The notes under the pieces are model-generated. The model had not been told where the DNA came from and did not search any database. It saw only the letters and a program-made list of their open reading frames with translations. The position numbers and the translations under genes are program-made. Shown one piece after another: positions 1-9,300 of a DNA stretch of 52,939 bases (position 1 is the first letter of the stretch; every line of letters starts with the position of its first letter). The DNA is taken from assembly GCF_001938945.1 (NCBI RefSeq), contig NZ_MKIO01000040.1:1-52939 (forward strand). The letters run 5' to 3'. The DNA is from Xaviernesmea rhizosphaerae (GTDB taxonomy: Bacteria > Pseudomonadota > Alphaproteobacteria > Rhizobiales > Rhizobiaceae).

Positions 1-273
1 ACCATCAAAGCCTCCTGTCAAACAAGGAGACCCTCGGCAACAAACCTTGCCCCAACCTGACGTTTGTCAACAGGCCTTAGAGCATCGGACCGAAGAGCGC
101 GAAGCCGCCCGGATCCCAGGCGTGTCGATCAAGGGCGGCCCGCAAGGCAGGACCGCAGCGATCTTCGCCAAACGTACAACGGCCGCGTGCGATCGTTCAG
201 TTTCCAAAAGGCTACGGAAGAGAAATTTAATTCAAGAAACGTATGGTCCTGTCATATTCGAGAGGATTTCATC
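1..273. other. gene-free left edge
   Basis: No convincing gene is seen. Two short overlapping open frames cross this stretch but have no recognisable motif and no ribosome binding site. It presumably holds the 5' regulatory region of the GGDEF-EAL gene; a CATATT hexamer at about 254-259 could be a -10 box, but no good -35 partner is visible. Confidence 0.4.
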
Positions 274-438
274 ATGATCCGGGATAGACACAGCGCCACG
301 AAAGCGTTGTCCTCGCCAGAGGCGTCAAGCGACCGCTGCAGCAACGCCATGGCCGTGCCCGCCCAAGGCCGCCGCGCCAGAATGTACAGCGCCAAAACGT
401 GCGAGACCTTGAGCCCCGCGGGCGGCGCCCATGCCTGA
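274..438 (+). CDS. putative small leader ORF overlapping the GGDEF-EAL gene
   Basis: This is a 54-codon open frame. Its ATG at 274 lies 7 bases after AGAGGA (261-266), a much better ribosome binding site than the one in front of the next gene. Its stop codon (436-438) overlaps the ATG at 431 of the diguanylate cyclase/phosphodiesterase gene, the geometry expected for translational coupling. The product would be basic and rich in Ala, Ser and Arg, with no membrane segment or known motif. Seen: the RBS, frame and overlap. Inferred: that it is translated and helps the downstream gene start. It may be only the 5' leader of that gene. Confidence 0.3.
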   Translation: MIRDRHSATKALSSPEASSDRCSNAMAVPAQGRRARMYSAKTCETLSPAGGAHA

Positions 439-2494
439 CACGCCGCAGTCAGATTCCGCCTGTGCCGTCCCGGGCACAGACCTTGTTCGCCAGAGCGCGA
501 TTCTCGAACGGATCACCGCGGCGCTGTGGATTTACGACATCGACCATTGCCGTGTGATCTGGGCCAACGAGGCGGGATTGGCCGTCTGGGCGGCCGAGAG
601 CCTTGAGGAACTCAGGGCGCGCGATCTTGGACGCGGCATGGCGTCGGCGGTGGCACGGCGGCTCCGACAGTATCGGGAGGACTTCTGCCGGAAGGATGCG
701 CGCTTCTGCGATCTCTGGACGCTCTATCCAGGCGGCCGGCCAACGCCGCTAACGCTTCATTTGAGCGGCTACCGCCTTGCTGACGGGCGCATGGCCATGC
801 TGTGCGAAGCGCAGGAGAACGATGCCCGCACGCCGGACATGCGGCGCAGCACCGATGTCCTTCTGCATACGAAGCTGATGATCTCGATCGTCGATGCGCA
901 GACGGATGATGTGCTCTATCTCAATCCCGCCGCGCGCACGGCCTTCGGCCAGAAGGCGGATTGCTTCCGCGAGCGCTTCGCCCGGTCGGGCGATTACGCG
1001 CAGCTGCTGAAGAATGCGAAAGAGACCGGGGACGGCAATGGCATTGCGCGGATACACACGGAGCAGGGCCTGCGCTGGCACGAGGTCACCGTCAACACCT
1101 GCCTCGATCCCGTGACCGGCCGGCCGGCTCTGGTCGTCAGCGAAACCGATGTCAGCGATCTGCGCGAGGCGGAAGAGCGCGCCCGTCGCGCCGCCTATGT
1201 CGACGCGCTGACCGGCCTGCCCAACCGGCTGGCGTTGACGGCCATCATGAGCCGGATGATTGCCCATGCCGAAAAGCGCGGCAGCGAATTCGGCGTGATC
1301 TTCATCGATATCGACCAGTTCAAAACGGTCAACGATCTGCTCGGCCATACCTCTGGCGACCGGCTTCTGTGCGAAATCGCCGACCGGCTGCGCGCCATTG
1401 CCCGGCGCGGCGACAGCATCATCCGGCTCGGCGGCGACGAATTTCTTTTCCTGGCCCCGCGGCGCAGCGGCACCGCGCAGACCATGCCGGTGCTGGCCAA
1501 CGAGATCCTGAGTCTTCTTTCGATTACCGTCCCCTTCGGCGAGCGCGCGATGACGCTGACGCCGAGCATCGGCGTGGCGCTCTATCCGGAGCATGCACGC
1601 AGCGAGCCGGCGCTGATGCAATATGCCGATCTCGCCATGTCAGAGGCCAAGGCGAGCGGGCGCAACGCGCTGAGGCTGTTCACGCCGAGCATGCATCTGG
1701 CCTTCGAGGCGCGCGAGACCATGCTGGCCGACCTGCGCGTCTCGATGGAGGAAAACCACTTCGAGGTCTATTACCAGCCGCGCGTTTCCACGGCCGATCT
1801 CTCCATCGTCGGCGCCGAGGCGCTCTTGCGCTGGAAGCATCCGCGGCGCGGCATGGTCTCGCCCGCGACCTTCATTCCGATCTGCGAGGAAAGCGGGCTC
1901 ATTCGCGGTCTCGGCCTGTTCGTGCTGAGCAGCGCGCTGCGTGAGCTCAACCGCTGGCACAAGGCAGGCCACAGGATCGCCGTGTCCGTCAACGTCTCGC
2001 AGCGCCAGCTCGCCGATCCGGACTTCGCTGCGCTGGTGGAGGATGTCCTGGCGGAGAGTGAAAGCCCCGGGCATTTTCTCGAGCTGGAACTGACCGAAAC
2101 CATGATCCTGGAGGAAACGGCGGCGATCCAGGCGAACATGACGCGGATCCGCCGGACGGGCGTGCGCCTGTCGCTCGACGATTTCGGCACCGGCTATTCC
2201 AATCTCGCGCGCCTGCGCCAGGTCGAGATCGATTGCCTGAAGATCGATCGCAGCCTGATCAAGACGCTACCGGAGAATGCGGCGGTCACCAGCATGATCG
2301 TCGCCATGGCCCGACTTATGAATGTGAAGGTCGTCGCCGAAGGTGTCGAAACGCCCGAGCAGGTGGCATGGGTGCGCGACGCCCACTGTCAGGAAATGCA
2401 GGGCTTCTATTTCGCGCGCCCGATGCCGGCCGCGGAGTTTGCCGCCCTTCTTTCGCAGGAGCGGACAAGGACGAAGAGCAACAGCGCAGCCTGA
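431..2494 (+). CDS. GGDEF-EAL cyclic-di-GMP turnover protein with PAS-like N-terminus
   Basis: The 687-residue protein makes and/or breaks down cyclic di-GMP. The N-terminal 250 residues contain two PAS-like sensor stretches (about 27-75 and 145-250) and no membrane segment, so it is probably cytosolic. The GGDEF domain follows, with an intact GGDEF signature at residues 334-338 and the upstream DALTGLPNR motif. The EAL domain has EAL at 463-465, ELTET, DFGTGYS and EGVE motifs, and ends in a GFYFARPM motif. Both catalytic signatures look complete, so either or both activities are possible. No clear ribosome binding site precedes this ATG; start by coupling with the short upstream frame is possible. 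It lies upstream of the capsule genes, but an 812-base gap and a separate promoter argue against one operon. Confidence 0.95.
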   Translation: MPDTPQSDSACAVPGTDLVRQSAILERITAALWIYDIDHCRVIWANEAGLAVWAAESLEELRARDLGRGMASAVARRLRQYREDFCRKDARFCDLWTLYPGGRPTPLTLHLSGYRLADGRMAMLCEAQENDARTPDMRRSTDVLLHTKLMISIVDAQTDDVLYLNPAARTAFGQKADCFRERFARSGDYAQLLKNAKETGDGNGIARIHTEQGLRWHEVTVNTCLDPVTGRPALVVSETDVSDLREAEERARRAAYVDALTGLPNRLALTAIMSRMIAHAEKRGSEFGVIFIDIDQFKTVNDLLGHTSGDRLLCEIADRLRAIARRGDSIIRLGGDEFLFLAPRRSGTAQTMPVLANEILSLLSITVPFGERAMTLTPSIGVALYPEHARSEPALMQYADLAMSEAKASGRNALRLFTPSMHLAFEARETMLADLRVSMEENHFEVYYQPRVSTADLSIVGAEALLRWKHPRRGMVSPATFIPICEESGLIRGLGLFVLSSALRELNRWHKAGHRIAVSVNVSQRQLADPDFAALVEDVLAESESPGHFLELELTETMILEETAAIQANMTRIRRTGVRLSLDDFGTGYSNLARLRQVEIDCLKIDRSLIKTLPENAAVTSMIVAMARLMNVKVVAEGVETPEQVAWVRDAHCQEMQGFYFARPMPAAEFAALLSQERTRTKSNSAA

Positions 2495-3246
2495 AGCCAT
2501 GACGCCAAAGGCCGCCCTTGCCGACGCCTGTGCTTGGCGCCCGCCATTTCACCGATGGCGGTGCATGCAACGGGATTCGCCGCCGACCCTCGGAGTGAAG
2601 ATCGGCCTCGGTCCGATACTTCAACTCTTTCTCTTATACTTTGGATCTCTCGGATTCGCCCGCCGCGCTTTGGGGTCGGAACCCAATTCGTGCTTCGTCT
2701 TATGTCGTAACCGCTTCTGCGCGCATTGCTCTCGAAAACCCGCTTCCCCGGCCTGGCGGGACAGGGTGGCACCCACAGCAACACGCGGGCCCATTTCCCC
2801 TGCCTCTGCCCTTTTTTCGTCCAGATTTCCCGCCAGTCGTCGCCGCTCATTCCTCGTCGATGCCATGGCAGCACGGGACGGCCTGTCACTTTGTTACCGG
2901 CTGTTGCGCTAAGTGTCTTGGCCGGGGCAGACGAGAGGATAATCTGGCGGCGGACGGGCAAGAGACGGGGCGATCAATTTAGTCGAGCGCGCATGCAACC
3001 GGGGCGTCCCCTCACCGGCGGTCCGCATTCGGGCGCGACGAGTCCGGCACGCGGCACGGGCGCCACCGGCATGCTGCCGGATGAGAGGATGACGGGGCAC
3101 TTTCGCGAAAATTTCCGAATGTCGCACCCCTGTCACCCCTGTATCAGGCCTGACGCAGACAGCCTGGAAAGCGGATGTCATCAGCGCCCCCAATATGGGG
3201 GATGAAAGCAAGCAAGGTCGCTTATACACTAGGTTGTGATTGATTT
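2495..3246. other. long intergenic region upstream of rkpA
   Basis: About 750 bases hold no supported gene; all frames here lack motifs and ribosome binding sites. A small stem (CGCCAT...ATGGCG, about 2552-2570) follows the GGDEF-EAL gene but has no T-run. Candidate regulatory repeats lie near 3101-3142 and the rkpA promoter follows at 3247. The unusual length suggests a regulated control region or an undetected small RNA. Confidence 0.4.
3101..3142. promoter_or_regulatory. palindrome and tandem 9-mer upstream of rkpA
   Basis: A perfect 10-base palindrome, TTTCGCGAAA, occupies 3101-3110. It is followed by two exact head-to-tail copies of CACCCCTGT at 3125-3133 and 3134-3142. The pair lies about 105-145 bases before the -35 box of the rkpA promoter, in a region otherwise free of structure. 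The spacing is suitable for a transcription factor operator, but no specific regulator can be named. Confidence 0.25.
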
Positions 3247-3275
3247 TTGACAGATCAAATGCGATCAGCCTAGAC
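3247..3275 (+). promoter_or_regulatory. candidate housekeeping promoter of rkpA
   Basis: TTGACA at 3247-3252 and CTAGAC at 3270-3275 are separated by 17 bases, a good match to the alphaproteobacterial sigma-70 consensus. The -10 box ends 31 bases before the rkpA ATG, giving a leader of roughly 25 bases. A very similar box pair precedes the small operon near 19.3 kb. Confidence 0.6.
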
Positions 3276-3306
3276 TGACCTGAACGATTAGAGTGTTCCA
3301 TCGGAC

Positions 3307-6300
3307 ATGACAGCAGATATCATTGGGCGCGCATGCCTGGCACCCGGGGCCGATTCACCGCAAGGGCTTTTCCGCCTGCTCCGCCAAGGCAAGTGCACCG
3401 TGACCCAGATTCCGGCGGGCCGCTGGGATCTCGCGCGCTTCTGGCATCCGGTGATGGGCAATGCCGGGAAGACCTATTCCTTCGCCGCCGGCGTGCTCGA
3501 TAGCATCTATGATTTCGATCCCGCCGTCTTCGGCATGTCGCAGCGCGAAGCCATGTATATGGATCCGCAGCAGCGCGTTTTGCTGCAGCTGGCCTGGCGC
3601 GCGCTGGAAGACGCCAATATCCCCGCCGCCTCGCTGCGGGGCCAGAATGTCGGCGTATATGTCGGTGCCTCCAGCCTTGACCATGCCAATCTGACGGTGG
3701 AGGACCCGGCCGCGGCCGGCCCCTATTTCATGACCGGCAACACGCTGTCGGTGGTCTCCAACCGCATTTCCCACATCTTCGGCCTCAGCGGCCCGTCAAT
3801 GACGGTCGATACGGCCTGTTCGTCCTCTCTCGTCGCGCTGGATCAGGCCATGCGCGCGCTCAACAATGGCGAGATCGACACGGCGATCGTCGGCGGCGTC
3901 AACATTCTCGCCCATCCCCTTCCCTTCGTCGGCTTTGCCCAGGCGCGCATGCTCTCTCCGGAGGGCCTGTGCCGCGCCTATGACAATGACGGCGTCGGCT
4001 ATGTGCGCGCGGAAGGCGGCGTGGTCTTCGTGCTGCGCCGCTCCGACCGCGTGCGCCAGGAGCGTGACCGCAGCTATGCCCGCATCGTCGCCTCGGGCGT
4101 CAATTCGGCCGGCCGCACCAACGGCATCTCGCTGCCCTCGCGCGAGGCGCAGGCCGCCCTGCTCTCCTCGATCTATGACGGCCATGGCATCGACGCCAAT
4201 CAGGTGGCCTTCGTGGAAGGCCACGGCACCGGCACCAAGGTGGGCGACCCGGCCGAGGTCTGGTCGATCGGCACCGTGATCGGCGCCAAGCGGCGCGCGC
4301 CCGTACCGATCGGCTCGATCAAGTCGAATATCGGCCATACCGAGCCGGCCTCCGGCCTGTTCGGCATGCTGAAGGCGATGATGGCGCTGGAGAACAACTA
4401 TCTCCCCGCCTCGCTGCATTTCGAGACGCCGAACGAGAACATCGATTTCGACGGGCTGAACGTGCGCGTCACATCCAGCCCGATCGAGCTTCTGCGCGGC
4501 AAGAAGGCCCGCCTGGCCGGCATCAATTCCTTCGGCTTCGGCGGGGCCAATGCCCATGTGGTGATCAGCGATCCCGAGCCGCTGCCCGAGGAGCGCCAGC
4601 GCGCCAGCGCCAGCGGTCATGTCTTCATGGCGAGCGCGCATACGGCCTCGGCGCTGGAAACGCTGCTCTCCTCTTACAAATCCAGCCTGGCCAAGGCCGG
4701 GCGCGAGGAGGCGCGCGCCATCGTCGCCGCCTCGGGCGCCAACCGTGCGCCCATGCGCCACCGCTTCGTCGTGCGCAGCGACGACCCCGCCGCGATCCAG
4801 CGGGCGATTGCCGATCATCTGGAGACGGCCGGCAAGGGCATTGGCGAGGCCGGCGAAGCGCTCGGCCGCGAAGCCAAGATTGCCTTCGTCTTTTCCGGCA
4901 ATGGCGCGCAATGGGCCGGCATGGGCGTCGATGCCTTCCGCGAGAACCTGCATTTCCGCCAGTGCTTCACCTCGGTGAGCGCGCTGTTCAAGTTCCACGC
5001 CGATCTCGACCTGACCGAGCTGCTGACCGATCCGGCGCTGGAGACGAGGCTCTCCGACACCAAGATCGCCCAGCCACTGCTCTTCGCCATTCAGGCGGCG
5101 CTGTCCGACAGCCTGATCGCCATGGGCATCAAGCCGGCCGCCGTCTTCGGCCATTCGGTCGGCGAAATCGCCGCCGCCTATGCCGCCGGCGCCCTGTCGC
5201 TGGTCGATGCTGTCACCATCGTCGCCAAGCGCTCGCTGCATCAGGACATGCTGGCCGGCCAGGGCACCATGGCCGCGGTGATGCTCGGCGAAGAGGCGGC
5301 GCAGGCCTTTGCCGAGGCTCACGGCTTCAGCCAGATCTGCGTGGCGGCCATCAATGCCCATAACTCCGTGACGATCTCGGGCCCGGTGGCCGAAGTCGGC
5401 GCCTTCCGCGATGCCGCCCGCAAGGCCAAGATCCCGGCGCAGGTGCTGGATATCAACTATCCTTTCCACCACCCGATCATCGATCAGGCCAAGAGCGCGT
5501 TCCTCGGCGACCTGCCCGACATCGCCCCGCGCAAGTCGGAACTGACCTATATATCGACCGTCAGCGGCACGCCGCTCGACGGCGCCGAGCTCGATGCCGA
5601 TTACTGGTGGAAGAATGTGCGTGAGCCGGTGCGCTTCGAGGCGGCGACGCATTCCGCCATCGCGCTCGGCTGCACGCTGCTGCTCGAAATCTCGCCCCGT
5701 CCAATCCTGTCTTCCTACCTGAAGGAAACGGTGAAGCAGGCAGGCGTTCCCGCCGCCGTCGTCGCCACGCTGCAGCGCGGCGCGGCCGAGCCCAATGTCG
5801 ATCCTGTCGCGCGCTCGATGGCGCGCGCCGTAGCCAATGGCGCGGCGATCGAGGCGGCGCGGGTGTTCGGCAAGCGCAATGCCTTTGTCCGCCTGCCTGT
5901 CCTGCCGTTCGAGCCAAGCGAACTGCGCCCGGCCACCACGAGCGATTCCACCGATCTTTTCGGCCGGGGCGCGCGCTTCCCCTATACGCTGGCCGGCTGG
6001 CGCGCCGATCTCAACAGCGGCAGCTGGAAGAACCACGTCGACGCACATCTCTTCCCCGACCTCGCCGAGCATGTGGTCGACGGCAAGGCGATTCTGCCCG
6101 GCTCAGGCTTCGTCGAGATCGCGCTTTCGGCCGCCCGCCAGTTCTACGACAATGCCGAGATCGAGGTGACCAATCTCGACATCGTCCGGCCGCTGGAACT
6201 GTCCGACAGCAAGATCATGGAACTGTCGACCGTGATCTCGCCGGAAACCGGCGATCTGGAAATCCGCTCGCGCGAGCGTCTCTCGGAAGACGACTGGGCG

Positions 6301-9300
6301 GTGCATGCCGTGGCGCGCCTGCGCAAGCCCACGGGCGAGCCGGAGGGCGCAGCACGTCCCTCCTTCCTCGGCATGGAGCGCACGGCCGTGGTCGAAGGTG
6401 CCGCCGCCTATGAGACCGCGCGGCAGTTCGGCCTGGATTACGGTCCGGCCTTCCGGCTGCTGGCCAAGGCTGTTGCCTATGACGATCGGCTGATCGACGT
6501 CACCCTGAAGGCGCCGGCCCAGGCGCTTCACCCCTTCGTCACCTATGCGCTGAACCCGATCTCGGTCGATGCCACCTTCCACGGCATGGTGGCCCTGTTC
6601 GGCCGGCTGACCGGCGAGAGCGGCGGCGCGCCCTATATTCCCGTGCGCTTCGGCAGCATTCGCCTGTCGCGCCCGGGCGACACCGTGGCCCGCGCGGTGG
6701 CGGAGATCGAGCGCATCAGCCCCTATTCGATCAAGGCCGCCTTCCGCTTCTACAATGAGGCCGGCGCGCTGATCGCGTCCTTCAGCGACTGCCGCTTCCG
6801 CCGCACCTTCCTGCGCCAGCACAAGACGCTGGACGATCTGAGCTATCACTATCAGACGGTCGCCCATCCGCGCGCGCCGGCGCTGTCCGGCGCGGCTGCG
6901 CGGGCGCCGCTCTCGCTGCCGCTGACGGCGGCGATGGCCGAAGAGGATGTCGACAGCACTACGCTCTTGCTCAATGCCGCGATCTATCGCGCCGCGCATG
7001 AGATCGCGCTGGCGCTGTCGCGCGGCGGCGCGCGGATCGATATGGTCGATCTGCCGGGTGACTTCGCCTTCCGCTGCTTCCTCGCCAGCTGTCTGCTCAC
7101 GCTGGAGGATGCAGGCCTCGCCCGCCACACCGGCGAGACCTGGACGATCACGACGGAGTATTCGCTGCCACCCGTGGGCGACATCCTCAAGGAAGTCTAC
7201 GCCGAAACCTCGGGCCGCGTGGTCGAGGCGGTGCTCATCAACAATGTCCATGGCGAAGCGCTGGAGCGGATCGCCCGGCTGCGCGCGGCCGAGACGGCCG
7301 ATGGCGAGGTCCTGACCTTCCCCGTTCCGGTCGCCAGCGATGCAACGCTCGACCATCAGGCCGTGCACTCCACCGCCGTTGAACACCGCATGGACATCGT
7401 GCGCGCGGCGCTTGCCGCCGCTCTTGGACAGGCAGGCGAAGGACGCGGACTGCGCATTCTCGAAGCGGGCACGCTATCGCCCGCCTTCAGCCAGCAGCTG
7501 GCCGCGCTGGCCAAGGCCCATGGCGCGACGCTGACGCTGTTCGAGCCGCGCGACAACGCCCACCGCAATCTGGAGCTCGCCTTCGAGCAGGCGCCGCATG
7601 TGGCCGTGATCAAGGCCGAGCAGCTGGCCAATATCGGCAGCGTCGACCTGATCGTCAGCGCCTCCGACGCCATCGCCACGCTTCTGGACGAGGATACCGC
7701 CCTGCGGGGCGTGATCCGCGCCGGCCTGCTTCAGGGCGGCGCGCTCGTCTGCGCCACCAGTGCGCCCTCGATCTTCGCCGATTTCTGTCACGGCCTGTCC
7801 GACAGCTGGTTTGCCCGCAGCCAGACGGCCGAGTTTCCCGTGGGACGCCTGGCCACGGCGCAGCAATGGCAGAGCACGCTCTCAGATCTCGGCCTCAAGG
7901 CCATCAGCGTGGAGGAGCGGGAAGCCCGCACGGGCGGCCTCATGGTCGTTCAGGCGATGGGCGCCGCCCTGCCGATCTACAACGAGGAGACCGGCGACGC
8001 CCAGGGCCTGATGCTGATCACCCTTGCAGGCGAGGAAGCGGCCGTGAAACCCGGCGCCGGCGTGCAGAGGGTGACGGCGCAGGGCGAGCTGGCCGCCGAC
8101 CAGGCGCTGTTCGCCCAGAGCCTCAACGGGCTGCACGGCCGCCGGCCGCGCGCCCTCTTCGTCTTCCCCGCAGCCGATGGCGACAAGGCGGCGGATGTGC
8201 TGCAGGTGCGCGTTATGGCGCTGAGCGCCTTTGCGCGCGCCATGCGCGACCATTTCGGCACGAGCGACCCCGCCGGTGACGCCCGGCCGCAGCTGGTCAT
8301 CGCCCTGCCCGGCGGCGCGCCGACGGCCGGCGACCGGCCCGTCAGCGCCGTCAACAGCGGCTTGTGGACCTTTGCCCGCGTTCTGCAGAATGAATATGAC
8401 CTCATCGACCTGCATCTGATCGACACCGGCAGCGCCGATGCGCTGGAGGCCGGCCTTGAGGTGCTGTCGCTGGCCGACGGCGAGCGCGAATGGATCGTCG
8501 ATCCGCGCGATGGTCTTTGCCTGCTGCGCGCCGTGCCCGGCCCCGTGCCGTCCGCGATCCGCGAGACCACGGATTTCGTCGCCGCGACCATTCGCCAGCG
8601 CATTCCCTCGCAGGTGGGCAGCATCGCTTGGGAAGAGACGAGTGTGCCCGCGCCCGGCCCGGGCGAGATCGTCGTCGAGGTGGCCGCAACCGGCCTGAAC
8701 TTCCGCGACGTGATGTGGGCCATGGGCCTTTTGCCGGAAGAGGCGCTGGAAGACGGTTTTGCCGGCGCGACGATCGGCATGGAACTGTCAGGCCATGTCG
8801 TCGCCGTCGGCCGCGAAATCACCGATCTCTCGGTCGGCGATCCCGTGATGGCGATCGCCTCGGCCGCCTTCTCGACCCATGCCGTGGTGGCCCGCGAAGG
8901 TGTGGCGCGCCTGCCGCGCAGCCTCGATCCGGTGGCCGCCGCGACGGTGCCGGTCGCCTTCTTGACCGCCTATTACGCCATGGTGGAGCTCGGCCGCATC
9001 CGCGCGGGCGAGACGATCCTGATCCACGGCGCGGCCGGCGGCGTCGGTCTGGCGGCGCTGCAGATCGCCAAGCTCTTCGGCGCCACCGTCGTGGCCACGG
9101 CCGGCACGCGCGAGAAGCGCCGCTTCTTGCAGATGCTGGGTGCCGATCATGTGTTCGACAGCCGCTCGATGGGCTTTGTCAGCGCCGTGCGCGCGGCCAC
9201 CGACGGCAAGGGCGTGGATCTCGTGCTGAACTCGCTCTTCGGCGATGCCATGGAGCAAAGCCTCGGGCTGGTGAAGCCCTTCGGCCGGTTCCTCGAACTC

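Noticed and set aside
3796..6072. 758-residue open frame on the minus strand
   Set aside because: It lies antisense within rkpA, has low-complexity Arg/Gly/Ala/His-rich composition and no motif; it is a codon-bias shadow.
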